64,000 bases of DNA from Zhongshania sp. (GTDB lineage: Bacteria; Pseudomonadota; Gammaproteobacteria; Pseudomonadales; Spongiibacteraceae). Positions 9,190-17,778 of this stretch are shown piece after piece. Both the position numbers and the translations under genes were made by a program. The stretch is taken from assembly GCF_029212375.1 (NCBI RefSeq), contig NZ_JARGNU010000002.1, forward strand, positions 348,260 through 412,259, written 5' to 3'. Under the pieces are notes generated by a model that was not told where the DNA came from, did not search any database, and saw only the letters and a list, made by a program, of their open reading frames with translations. How positions within the stretch are numbered: the first letter of the stretch is position 1; each line of letters begins with the position of its first letter.

Positions 9190-10356
9190 TTAGCGGGACA
9201 GCAATAGGCCGCTGACTGGCAGCGAAGCTGGGCCGCCGGTAACCAGCGCGATTTCGGCATCTTTAACTTGATTGGTCGCGGTGCCGCGAATTTGCTGAAC
9301 GCCCTCAATCATGTGGGTGATACCCACTGCATAAGCTTCGGATAAATTGCCGCCGTGAGTATTCACCGGAATGCTGCCCCCTTTAAAACGGATATTGCCG
9401 TCTTCAACAAAAGCGCCGCCTTCGCCACGTGCGCAAAAGCCGTAGTCTTCTAATTGCATCACCACCATGGGCGAGAAATGGTCGTAGAGTAAAGCGACGT
9501 CAACATCGGCGGCGGTGATGCCAACATCGGCGTAAAGGTGTTTGGCGATACTGGCGTGGCCCGCAGAGGCAAAATACTCATCTGGCATATTCATCCACGC
9601 GATTGAGCGACCCCATTCGCGGCGTCCGCCTTGTTCGCCATTTAATACATAGGCTGGGCGCTGCTTAAGGTCTTTGGCGCGCTCGGCACTGGTAATAATC
9701 AGCGCACCAGCAATGTCATTTTCTAGACAGAAATCGTAACGGCACAGCGGGTCGGCGATCATTGGGCCAGCAAAGTATTCTTCTTTGGTGAGTGCTTTTT
9801 GAAAGCGCGCGCCGGGGCGAGTGATGGCATTTTCGCGGGTCGACATAGCCACTTCACAAAAGGCTTCGCGGCGGGTGCCGTACTGGTGCATATGGCGCTT
9901 AGCCAGCATCGCAAAGAAGTGGCCGGGGCCGACGAGTCCGCCAGCCATAAAAAAGGCTTTGTCTGGCGTGGGGTCGATCTGCGACATGATCGAGCCATAG
10001 CGTTTGCCAGTGGGCTGCTGCATACAAAAGGGCACCACCACGACATTAGCCGCGCCAGTGGCTACGGCCATGGCGGCATTCTGCACCGCGCCAACACTGC
10101 CGCCACCACCACCGCTGACCATAGAGGAGTAGCGCACTTCAGGAATACCCAGCGACTCCATCAGCAAGCCGGTGTCGGTGCCAAAGGAGTAGTAGGAAAA
10201 GCCGTCAATGTCTTTGACCGATAAGCCCGCATCTTCAGTGGCGTTAATAATCGCCTTGCAGATTAGTTCGTTAAACGTCTGCGGGTGTGACTCGCCCCGG
10301 CGGTAGTAAGGGGTGGCGCCGATGCCGACAACGGCAGCCTGTTTGGCTATTTTCAT
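9190..10356 (-). CDS. Thiolase-fold lipid-transfer protein, probable side-chain aldolase (Ltp2/Sal1-like)
   Basis: 388 residues of the thiolase superfamily. The N-terminal active-site Cys of true thiolases is missing: the region reads VSGGGGGSVGAVQNAAMA. Instead 'LLYDHFSP' and 'HGGNLSEAY' carry tyrosines in the places where, as I recall, Ltp2-type retro-aldolases have their catalytic Tyr residues. Such enzymes cleave beta-hydroxyacyl-CoA side chains (steroid C17 chains) together with a DUF35 partner, which is encoded next door. With the acyl-CoA dehydrogenase pair and MaoC protein in the same run it completes a dehydrogenase-hydratase-aldolase module. Exact substrate unknown. Confidence 0.87.
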   Translation of the reverse strand: MKIAKQAAVVGIGATPYYRRGESHPQTFNELICKAIINATEDAGLSVKDIDGFSYYSFGTDTGLLMESLGIPEVRYSSMVSGGGGGSVGAVQNAAMAVATGAANVVVVPFCMQQPTGKRYGSIMSQIDPTPDKAFFMAGGLVGPGHFFAMLAKRHMHQYGTRREAFCEVAMSTRENAITRPGARFQKALTKEEYFAGPMIADPLCRYDFCLENDIAGALIITSAERAKDLKQRPAYVLNGEQGGRREWGRSIAWMNMPDEYFASAGHASIAKHLYADVGITAADVDVALLYDHFSPMVVMQLEDYGFCARGEGGAFVEDGNIRFKGGSIPVNTHGGNLSEAYAVGITHMIEGVQQIRGTATNQVKDAEIALVTGGPASLPVSGLLLSR

Positions 10357-10419
10357 GAATAGGCTCTCAATTTATCATTCAGCGCCACCCGTAAGTGGCG
10401 TTGCTTGGTGTTATTTCAC

Positions 10420-11388
10420 TTATAAATAGCTATTTGCACGGCCTAATTCGGCTTTGCATTCAGCAACGATGCTTTCGATTAATTCGGCGCAAGTAGGAAT
10501 ATCGTTTATCAAACCCACGACCATGCCCGCAGTAACAATGCCGTCGTTAACATTGCCCGCGGCGAGTGCCGCACGGCCCCGTGCACCGGCTACCAGTGGC
10601 TGCAGGTCTTTAAAGTCGGTTTTGCCATCGCGGCCTTCAATCTCAACAACCGCGGTAGAAATATCGTTCTTCAAAACTCTGGCGGTGTTGCGCAATGTAC
10701 GGAAGATCAATTTGGTGTCTTGCTCTTTGGCATCCACCAAGGCTTGTTTGATATTGGCGTGAATAGGCGCTTCTTGGGTGGCGCAAAAACGTGTGCCCAT
10801 ATTGATGCCTTCGGCGCCCAGTGCTAAGGCACCGGCCATGCCGCGACCACAGCCAATACCGCCGGATGCAATAACGGGAATAGTTAATGCGCGCGCGGCG
10901 AGGGGAATTAGCACCATGCCTGGAATGTCTTCTTCGCCGGGGTGACCTGCGCATTCAAAGCCGTCGATGCTGATGGCGTCTACGCCTAAATTTTGCGCCG
11001 TTAGGGCATGACGCACGGCGACGCATTTGTGAATGATTTTAATGCCGGCGGCTTTCAGCTTGGGCATATACTCAACGGCGCCGGGGCCGGCGGTTTCGAC
11101 TATTTTAATACCGCTGTTAATAATAACGTCGATGTATTCTTCGTACGGCGGCGGCTTGATGGTGGGGAATACCGTCATGTTCACACCAAAGGGCTTGTCG
11201 GTCATGGTGCGGCAGCGGGCGATTTCTTTTTCTAAATCAGCCGGTGTTGGCTGAGTTAAACCCGTTAGCATACCGAGGCCACCCGCATTGGATACCGCTG
11301 AGGCGAGTTCGGCGAGGCCGACCCACTGCATACCACCTTGGATAATCGGGTATTGGGTGCCAAGTAATTCTGTAACGCGTGTTTTCAT
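10420..11388 (-). CDS. NPD/nitronate monooxygenase-type FMN oxidoreductase
   Basis: 322 residues, TIM-barrel FMN enzyme: 'YPIIQGGMQWVG' at the N-terminus, 'DGFECAGHPGE' (active-site His region), 'PVIASGGIGCGRGMAGALALGAEG' spread over the phosphate-binding region (about 175-198) and 'MGTRF'. The family includes nitronate monooxygenase and flavin enzymes of ring-degradation pathways such as IpdC of steroid C/D-ring catabolism. Located between the acyl-CoA dehydrogenase pair and the aldolase gene, a CoA-ester reductase or hydroxylase role is more likely than nitronate detoxification (inference). Confidence 0.85.
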   Translation of the reverse strand: MKTRVTELLGTQYPIIQGGMQWVGLAELASAVSNAGGLGMLTGLTQPTPADLEKEIARCRTMTDKPFGVNMTVFPTIKPPPYEEYIDVIINSGIKIVETAGPGAVEYMPKLKAAGIKIIHKCVAVRHALTAQNLGVDAISIDGFECAGHPGEEDIPGMVLIPLAARALTIPVIASGGIGCGRGMAGALALGAEGINMGTRFCATQEAPIHANIKQALVDAKEQDTKLIFRTLRNTARVLKNDISTAVVEIEGRDGKTDFKDLQPLVAGARGRAALAAGNVNDGIVTAGMVVGLINDIPTCAELIESIVAECKAELGRANSYL

Positions 11389-11448
11389 TTTTGTGCTCCG
11401 CTTTTTATATCGGGAAATTTAATTCCAGGCGATCTTATTTGTTGGTGT

Positions 11449-12522
11449 TTACCACGCGGCCAAATCGGCAGCGCGTTTGCGGTGTAGGGCGGGAGCGCCC
11501 ATATACGCATTGTTAAACAGTGCTCGTTTTAAAAAGACTTGAATATCGCATTCCCATGTATAGCCAATGCCGCCGTGGGCCTGCACGGCCTCGCGGGCGA
11601 CGTGTAAATAGCGCTCGCAGAGGTGGGCCTTGGCCAGCGCCGCTTGCCGTGATGACGCCTCTGGCTCGCGGTCAAAGGCGTAGGCCGCATGCCAGTAAAG
11701 ACCGCGCATGGGCTCAACGTCTACGGCCATATTGGCGAGCTGATGTTTCAGGGCTTGGAATTTGCCGATGATTTGGCCAAATTGCTCCCGAGTTTTAGCA
11801 TAGTCTACCGCCATGTCGATTGCGCGACTGGCGCCGCCAAAGCTGTCTGCGGCGAGCAGAATCAGTGCGGTGTTTAGCACTTTCTCGGCGGCCTCGGTGC
11901 TGCTATTGGGCAGTAATTCCACGGCGCAGTTTGCAAAGTTCAGGCTCGCCAGCGGACGGCTGCGGTCGGTGACGTCTTCTGGGCTGATGCTTAAACCGCT
12001 TGCGGATTTTTCGACCAGCGCAAACTGATTGTCGGCTAGTGCAATGACGATGAGATCAGCGTGTTCAGCATATGGTACGTGCTGCTTGCTGCCGTTAAGG
12101 CTGTTGCCTGTTAGGGCTAATTCAGCGCCAAACCACTGACCCGTTTCAGCACTGGCGAAGCTACCGAGGGCTTCGCCACTGGCCAGTAGCGGGAGCCATT
12201 TCTCTTTCTGCTGCTGGCTACCTGCGAGTATCAGGGCTTGAGTGCACAAGCTGTGACCCAGCAGTGGGCCGGGGGCGGCGGCGTAGCCAAGGGTCTCGGC
12301 AATAATGGCTAAGTTCAGTAATTCCATGCCAAGGCCGCCAAATTCTTCAGGCACGATCAGGGCGGGCACACCCATGTCGATCAAACCCTGCCAAATATCG
12401 GTGGGCAGATTTTGCGGCTCGTCGATATAGCGTTGCAGCTTGGTCGACTCGCAATTTTTGGCGAGGAAACGTTTTACCGTGTCCTGAATTTCAAGTTGTT
12501 CTGCTGACAGTAAAAATTCCAT
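11449..12522 (-). CDS. Acyl-CoA dehydrogenase, probable non-catalytic partner subunit
   Basis: 357 residues with the ACAD layout: helical N-terminus, 'VPEEFGGLGMELL', a poorly conserved beta-domain, and C-terminal 'TREQFGQIIGKFQALKHQLA' (in two halves) and 'HGGIGYTWECD'. The alpha-G position that carries the catalytic Glu in related enzymes reads LAADSFGG, with no Glu, and no Glu is seen at the alternative C-terminal site. Just 5 bp separate it from a second ACAD. This is the pattern of alpha2-beta2 heterotetrameric ACADs of steroid catabolism (for example FadE28-FadE29), in which one subunit has lost half of the active site. ATG with CAGGAG 8 nt upstream. Confidence 0.88.
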   Translation of the reverse strand: MEFLLSAEQLEIQDTVKRFLAKNCESTKLQRYIDEPQNLPTDIWQGLIDMGVPALIVPEEFGGLGMELLNLAIIAETLGYAAAPGPLLGHSLCTQALILAGSQQQKEKWLPLLASGEALGSFASAETGQWFGAELALTGNSLNGSKQHVPYAEHADLIVIALADNQFALVEKSASGLSISPEDVTDRSRPLASLNFANCAVELLPNSSTEAAEKVLNTALILLAADSFGGASRAIDMAVDYAKTREQFGQIIGKFQALKHQLANMAVDVEPMRGLYWHAAYAFDREPEASSRQAALAKAHLCERYLHVAREAVQAHGGIGYTWECDIQVFLKRALFNNAYMGAPALHRKRAADLAAW

Positions 12523-12527
12523 GCGCG

Positions 12528-13739
12528 CTACTCCTGAGCATCGTCACGGGGCAGATCAAAGCCCCGCTCGGCGATGATATTGCGCTGAATATTTGAGGTG
12601 CCTCCGGCAATGGCAACGCCGAGGGAACCAAAGAATTGGTTTAGCCATTTTTCATGGCCCTCTGCACGGCCTTTGATTGGCGGCATGGTAAGGGCGGCAT
12701 CGCCAATGAGGTCTTTGGCGAGGTCGGCGACCATATGACCAATATTGGTATTAATCAGCTTGTTCATTAAGGTGATGCGGCCGGGGTTTTGCTTAGCCGC
12801 TGCCATCGACAGTTGGCGATAGCTAGAATACAAATGCGACTGCACATAGCCTTCTAAGGTCACTAAGCGGTCGCGAATCACTGGGTGCTCAATGGCCGGT
12901 ACGCCTTGGTAATTAACGCCTTTGGCGAGGCTTAATAATTTTTCAAACAAACCGACCGAGGTTTGCGCGCCGCCAATAGAGCTGCGCTCGTGGGCGAGGG
13001 TGGCTTTCGATACTGTCCAGCCTTGGCCGCGCTCGCCAACAATCCAGTCGGCGGGGGTGCGGGCGTCGTCAAAAAACACCTCGCAAAACTCCTTGCCGCC
13101 GGTGACCTGCTTAATTGGGCGAATGGTTACGCCCGGTGCTTTGAGGTCGATCAGCAAATAGGAGATGCCCGCGTGTTTACCCGCGTCTGGTTCGGTGCGG
13201 GCGAGAACGAACATATACTGGGCGTATTGGGCTAAAGTGCTCCAGATTTTTTGGCCAGTGATAGACCATTCCAAACCGTTTTCGCCCTCGACAAGTTCAG
13301 CGCGGGTGCGCAGGGAGGCGAGGTCGGAACCGGCATTGGGTTCTGAATAGCCCTGCGCCCAGTGGTATTCACCAGTCAGGGTTTTGGCCACAAAACGCTC
13401 TTTTTGCGCTTGGGTGCCGCACTCCAATAAGGTAGGTACCAACATCATATTGCCGATGCCGGGGGCTTCCATGGGGGCGCGGCGTTTTGAAAATTCATCG
13501 CGGATTATGGTGGCTTTTAAAATGTCGGCTTCCTGCTCGGCGCCGCCAAATTCCTTGGGCACACCGCGATACAAAAAGCCCGCTTCAATAGCCTGTTTGC
13601 GAAACCAAGCCTCTTTTTTAGGCCGAGGCCAATCAGCAGCACCTTCGCCAGCGCTGTCTGGCACGGGCCAATGGGCTTTTAAAAAGCTGATCACCGTTTG
13701 GCGAAAAGCTTCGTACTCCGCGTTGTAACTGAGATCCAC
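12528..13739 (-). CDS. Acyl-CoA dehydrogenase, probable catalytic subunit
   Basis: About 403 residues from a GTG at 13739 that has GGAGAG 5 nt upstream; an upstream TTG (13769) is not preceded by a Shine-Dalgarno. Motifs: 'GYSEPNAGSDLASLRT' (substrate and flavin loop), 'TGQKIWSTLAQYA', 'LAHERSSIGG' with a Glu in the alpha-G position, and C-terminal 'IAGGTSNIQRNIIAERG'. The usual C-terminal catalytic Glu is Gly (AGGT), so the HER glutamate is the better candidate base. It probably pairs with the adjoining degenerate ACAD to oxidise the side-chain acyl-CoA. Confidence 0.9.
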   Translation of the reverse strand: MDLSYNAEYEAFRQTVISFLKAHWPVPDSAGEGAADWPRPKKEAWFRKQAIEAGFLYRGVPKEFGGAEQEADILKATIIRDEFSKRRAPMEAPGIGNMMLVPTLLECGTQAQKERFVAKTLTGEYHWAQGYSEPNAGSDLASLRTRAELVEGENGLEWSITGQKIWSTLAQYAQYMFVLARTEPDAGKHAGISYLLIDLKAPGVTIRPIKQVTGGKEFCEVFFDDARTPADWIVGERGQGWTVSKATLAHERSSIGGAQTSVGLFEKLLSLAKGVNYQGVPAIEHPVIRDRLVTLEGYVQSHLYSSYRQLSMAAAKQNPGRITLMNKLINTNIGHMVADLAKDLIGDAALTMPPIKGRAEGHEKWLNQFFGSLGVAIAGGTSNIQRNIIAERGFDLPRDDAQE

Positions 13740-13790
13740 TTCATCTCTCCAATAATTGCTTGGGACCAATAAGTACTTGGAATAAGACCC

Positions 13791-15086
13791 TTAGGCCTTT
13801 TTAGCCGCCATCAATTCACGGTGGCGGGCCAGCATTTCTACAGCGCGACGCTTGGTCTCAGGCGCGGCTTCGGGCAGCATGACAATACCGTGTTCCTTGC
13901 TGGGCAGGGCAACGGTGGCAGTGCAACGCACGGTTTCTTCGTCGCGCTGGTTAATCATGCTCACGCTGATGTCGACCAAACACTGGCCGTTTTCAACGCG
14001 CTTGCCGATGATTTCGCCTTTAACAAACTGGACGTCGCCCATGTAGTTAAATTTGCGAATCTCGTCGTACATGCTCACTACCCAGCCGTCGTCGCCAGCC
14101 CACTCTGCTAAATAGTGGTAAAGATAGTGCTCACGCATTACGCCGTAGTCGTAGGCGCGGGGGTTGCCGATGGCTTGTGCCCAGCTACTGTCCCAGTGCA
14201 GACGCTGGGCCACATCGGGCACGCCCATGTCGTTTTTTACGTAGAACGGTGCAATGCGCTGGCGGTTTTTGTGCCACATCCGACCAGTGCGAAGACCATA
14301 GGGTACCCAGCCATAACCGGCGGCGTGGAAGTTCACTACGTCGGTGACGGTGAGTGGGCCGCGCACGGAATCGGTGAGGGCGCCGCCTACGGCGACGTCT
14401 TCAAAAAAGAGTTTGTCGCCGCCGCGGGGATTGTCGTTGGCGTACAGCTCGTCAATGCGAACTAAATCGTCGTCGTTGTAGCTGGCTGGTTCAATGCTGA
14501 GGTTCTTGCCTTTTTCCCGGGCTTTTTTGCGCTCGGTCAAGATTAGGCGGTAGGTGTATTCGGCCACGACTTCGCCGCGCTGGTTCATTTTTACCGAGCG
14601 GTTTAAGCGAGTGACTTTACGGCCCGCAAATTCAGACGGAGTGACTTCTAGATCAGTTTCACCGGAGAAACTGTAAATGGTGTCGCCGGGATACATAGGC
14701 TTGTAAAACTTCCACTCGCCACCAGAGATAAAGGCGTGAATGCCACGGAATACGCTTTTGGTTTGGTCTTTGATCTCTTTAGGAATCGGGTCGCCGAGCA
14801 TCGGCTTGTTGACAAAGCCCGACATAATTGGCGGCGCAAATACGCCACCCCAGCGGGTGCCTTCGGCGTAGTCTTCGTCGACGAACAGGGGGTTGTCGCT
14901 GCCGCAGCCCTGCGCGTAGGTGCGGATATTGTCTTCGGTGATTTTGGTGATTTGCTCTTTGTCACGGCAGGCCAAATCAATGCCGATTAATAGGCGAGCG
15001 CGCTCAATATCGTGGTCGGTGAGTTCGTAGTTGGTGGCTTTTTCAAACTCGTCGCTAATTTTGTTTTCGGTCTTTTTCTCAGACAT
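13791..15086 (-). CDS. Two-domain MaoC/FAS1-like enoyl-CoA hydratase
   Basis: 431 residues. The N-terminal half is a FAS1-like dehydratase hot-dog domain ('DNPLFVDEDYAEGTRWGG', about 65-82), and the C-terminal half is a second hot-dog domain with 'DWAGDDGWVVS'-type sequence late in the protein. Family members hydrate 2-enoyl-CoAs; ChsH1/ChsH2 are the steroid side-chain analogues. Placed between the ACAD pair and a crotonase gene. The start ATG has AGAGGA upstream. It supplies the hydration step between dehydrogenation and aldol cleavage (inference from context). Confidence 0.85.
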   Translation of the reverse strand: MSEKKTENKISDEFEKATNYELTDHDIERARLLIGIDLACRDKEQITKITEDNIRTYAQGCGSDNPLFVDEDYAEGTRWGGVFAPPIMSGFVNKPMLGDPIPKEIKDQTKSVFRGIHAFISGGEWKFYKPMYPGDTIYSFSGETDLEVTPSEFAGRKVTRLNRSVKMNQRGEVVAEYTYRLILTERKKAREKGKNLSIEPASYNDDDLVRIDELYANDNPRGGDKLFFEDVAVGGALTDSVRGPLTVTDVVNFHAAGYGWVPYGLRTGRMWHKNRQRIAPFYVKNDMGVPDVAQRLHWDSSWAQAIGNPRAYDYGVMREHYLYHYLAEWAGDDGWVVSMYDEIRKFNYMGDVQFVKGEIIGKRVENGQCLVDISVSMINQRDEETVRCTATVALPSKEHGIVMLPEAAPETKRRAVEMLARHRELMAAKKA

Positions 15087-15134
15087 CTTTTATTCCTCTT
15101 TTAAATTCCGTGCTTACTTGCGAGTGTTTACGGC

Positions 15135-15980
15135 TTATTTACCAGTAAAGACCGGCTCGCGTTTTTCGATAAAGGCTTTGATCGCTTCGCGGTGATCCTC
15201 GGTCAGCGACGACAACACCATATTGGTGGCCTCCTGATCGAGCTGTTCACCTAAGCTGGCACTCACTGCCGCGTTCATATTCTGTTTCATTAATTGCAGG
15301 GTGATCGGTGGTGCGGCGGCCAGTTTGTTGGCCAGCGCCATGGTGTCGGCGTAGAGCTCTTCTGGTGCAGATACCTTCGTCACCATGCCGATACGCAGGG
15401 CTTCGTCGGCGCTGACTTTTTCAGATAAATACATGAGTTCGCGGGCTTTGGCGCTGCCGAGTAGGCGAGTTAAAAAGTAGCTGGCGCCGTAATCGCCAGA
15501 CAAACCGGCTTTGATAAACGAGGTCACAAACACCGCTTTGGATGAGGCGACCCGAAAATCGCAGGCACCGGCAAGGGCAAGGCCAACACTGGCGCTGGCA
15601 CCATTGACCATGGCAATGGTCGGCTTGGGCATCTCGTATAAAATACGGCTAGTTTCCATATTGTCGCGCAGCCACTTGATGCGATTAACTAAAGTGTCTG
15701 CTGGACGATTGGCGCGGCGCTCAGCCGCCGCTGCTGCTTCTTCTGGGCTTAAGTCTTTTTTCTTTTCTGGCTTGCCGCCAATATCACCGCCCGCGCAAAA
15801 GGCTTTGCCGGCGCCGGTGACAATAACAACCCGCGCACGCTCATTACTGGCAGCTTCGCTCATCGCAGTGGTGAGCTGGCGCATCATTGGCGGGTTTAGG
15901 GCATTGGCTTTATCTGGCCGGTTTAAGGTCAGCGTTAAAATCCCATCTTCGAGTTGTTGTAATACCAGTTGCTCTGCCAC
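15135..15980 (-). CDS. Enoyl-CoA hydratase/isomerase (crotonase) family protein
   Basis: 281 residues, GTG start. Crotonase signatures 'GAGKAFCAGGDIGG' (oxyanion hole) and 'NGASASVGLALAGACDFRVA' are present. The second catalytic region reads FIKAGLSGDYGASYFLTRLLG in two overlapping motifs: the Glu usual in hydratases (PE) is IK, and an Asp occupies the position used by the isomerase PaaG. An isomerase or atypical hydratase is therefore as likely as a classical hydratase. A Lys-rich insert (about 68-80, KPEKKKDLSPEE) lies after the oxyanion loop. It is 4 bp downstream of the CoA-ligase gene and probably translationally linked. Confidence 0.87.
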   Translation of the reverse strand: MAEQLVLQQLEDGILTLTLNRPDKANALNPPMMRQLTTAMSEAASNERARVVIVTGAGKAFCAGGDIGGKPEKKKDLSPEEAAAAAERRANRPADTLVNRIKWLRDNMETSRILYEMPKPTIAMVNGASASVGLALAGACDFRVASSKAVFVTSFIKAGLSGDYGASYFLTRLLGSAKARELMYLSEKVSADEALRIGMVTKVSAPEELYADTMALANKLAAAPPITLQLMKQNMNAAVSASLGEQLDQEATNMVLSSLTEDHREAIKAFIEKREPVFTGK

Positions 15981-15984
15981 AGTT

Positions 15985-17508
15985 TTAATCCCTTGTTGCG
16001 TCGTCGAGGAAGAGGTTTTTAACGGCGTGTTTTGAAATTTTCATCGAGGGCGTGCGGGGCATGTCCTCTACCACTTTAATATCGCTTGGTACTTGATACG
16101 AGGTTAGCTTGGATTTTAGGAAGGTTTTGACCTCGTTCAAATCTATCTCGGTGACGCCGTGATGCAGCTGAATGGCGGCAACGGGGATTTGCCCAAGGCG
16201 TTCATCGGGTATACCTACTACACAGGCGTATTTGATTTTGCTGTGGCTGCGCAATACTTTTACGACATCGTCGGGCAGAATTTTGAAGCCACCGCGAATA
16301 ATCGCGTCGTCGGCGCGACCGCGAATATAAAGAAAACCGTCGTCGTCAATTTCGGCGAGGTCAGTGGTGCGCGTCCACTCTTTACTGCCAATTTGGGTAG
16401 ACACCACTTCCAGTACACCGACGGTATTGGCGGGCAGTACTTCGCCGGTTTCGGCGTTCACCACGCGAATTTTTGTACCGGGTTGCGCTAGGCCTACAGA
16501 GCCGCGCTTTTGCTTGGCGAATTTTTTATGGTCGCCAATGGTCCAGCCAGCAACCGCGCCAGCGAACTCGGTGGCGCCATAGGAGTCGAGTAAGGCAACA
16601 CGGTATTTATCTTCAAACTCATCTTGAAGCGACGGTGGTAGTGGCGCACTGCCAGTGCGGATGGCGAGTAGGCAACGTAATTCTGACGCGGGCACGTCGG
16701 CATCGAGGATCATACGCAGAGCGGTTGGTGGCAGCGAAATTAATTTTGGCTGGTAAGTGACGAGCGCTCGGCGGATCTCGGCGACGCTGAATTTTTCAAG
16801 AATCACAATAGGGCGAGCTTGGATCACTGCCGCCATGGCCGCGAACATGCCGCCTATATGAACCAGTGGCGTGGTCAGTACTGCTGGCGTGCTCTTTAGG
16901 CGAATTTCTTCAATCTCGGCATGACTGCTGTAGTGCCCTGGCGTGCCCATTAGCGAGAGTGTAAAGCTCGAATAGGGCAGTTCGATCCGTTTAGCCGGTC
17001 CCGTTGTGCCGCTGGTGAGCATGAGGATGGCGGTGTTTGGCAGCGCTGGGTGGTAATCTTTTGCTGTTGGCGCACGGTCGGCATTAATAGCTGTGATATT
17101 GAGGTGCTGGTCGGTATGCATCTCTAAAAGCAGCGAACCGCTGTCGTTGGCGGCGGCGTGTAATTCCGTGTGCACTAAGTCGTCGCGATCACAAACCACG
17201 ACTTTGAGATTTAATTGGCGAATATCTTGAGCGACTTTTTCTGGGCTTTGAAAAGGGTTGATCGTGGCAATACAACGTCGTGAGGCCAGCACTTGCATTA
17301 GGGTTGCGACATGAGCTGGGCGATTACGTAAAAGCACACCGACAACATCACCTTCACTTAAACCCGCTTTTTCTAGGCATTCTTCTAGACTGGACATGGC
17401 ATCTCTAATGTCCTGCCAGCTGAACCATTGTCCCTGAAATTCTAAAGCCTCGCTGCTAGGAGATAGCGCTAATACTTGATTGATGCGATCTATAAGGCTC
17501 GGTTGCAT
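15985..17508 (-). CDS. AMP-forming acyl-CoA synthetase (FadD-like)
   Basis: About 507 residues from ATG 17508, which has AGGA 9 nt upstream; an upstream in-frame ATG at 17565 has no such signal. The complete set of ANL motifs is present: LTSGTTGPAKR P-loop, 'DSYGATEFAG', 'TTDLAEIDDDGFLYIRGRADD' (split over the hinge) and a C-terminal Lys in PSMKIS. It is the first gene of the leftward catabolic run and likely activates the entry acid to its CoA ester. It is divergent from the GntR regulator, and the 270-bp gap carries repeated operator-like sequences. Confidence 0.9.
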   Translation of the reverse strand: MQPSLIDRINQVLALSPSSEALEFQGQWFSWQDIRDAMSSLEECLEKAGLSEGDVVGVLLRNRPAHVATLMQVLASRRCIATINPFQSPEKVAQDIRQLNLKVVVCDRDDLVHTELHAAANDSGSLLLEMHTDQHLNITAINADRAPTAKDYHPALPNTAILMLTSGTTGPAKRIELPYSSFTLSLMGTPGHYSSHAEIEEIRLKSTPAVLTTPLVHIGGMFAAMAAVIQARPIVILEKFSVAEIRRALVTYQPKLISLPPTALRMILDADVPASELRCLLAIRTGSAPLPPSLQDEFEDKYRVALLDSYGATEFAGAVAGWTIGDHKKFAKQKRGSVGLAQPGTKIRVVNAETGEVLPANTVGVLEVVSTQIGSKEWTRTTDLAEIDDDGFLYIRGRADDAIIRGGFKILPDDVVKVLRSHSKIKYACVVGIPDERLGQIPVAAIQLHHGVTEIDLNEVKTFLKSKLTSYQVPSDIKVVEDMPRTPSMKISKHAVKNLFLDDATRD

Positions 17509-17599
17509 GAGCTTGAATCCTGTTGTGATGACTGTAGATTGCCCACGGCGTTTGGCTGGCGGCATTAAAATTATATTGGGGGCGCGTAAGCTGCCTTAA

Positions 17600-17715
17600 T
17601 TGTATCAATCATAGCAATCGTATACATGATTAACAAGAGGCGTTTTGGTCTAGCTTAGAGCTACTTTTAAAATGCGTTGGTTTGCCTACAGAAATAAAAT
17701 GATATATATGATTAA
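17600..17715. promoter_or_regulatory. Candidate operator region with repeated TATAyATGATTAA
   Basis: The divergent spacer between the acyl-CoA synthetase gene and the GntR regulator holds TATACATGATTAA (17621-17633) and TATATATGATTAA (17703-17715), a 13-mer with one difference. The first copy also forms an inverted repeat with AATCAT (17607-17612). The 9-mer TGTATCAAT at 17601-17609 recurs at 18910-18918 in the promoter of the P450-fusion gene. These are plausible GntR binding sites controlling the leftward block and the P450 gene; not tested. Confidence 0.45.
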
Positions 17716-17778
17716 ATACCGTCACTAGTAGTTGCGCCCCGCTCTTGTTGAGTAGGGGTCATAGGAAGAAGTGCAGAC

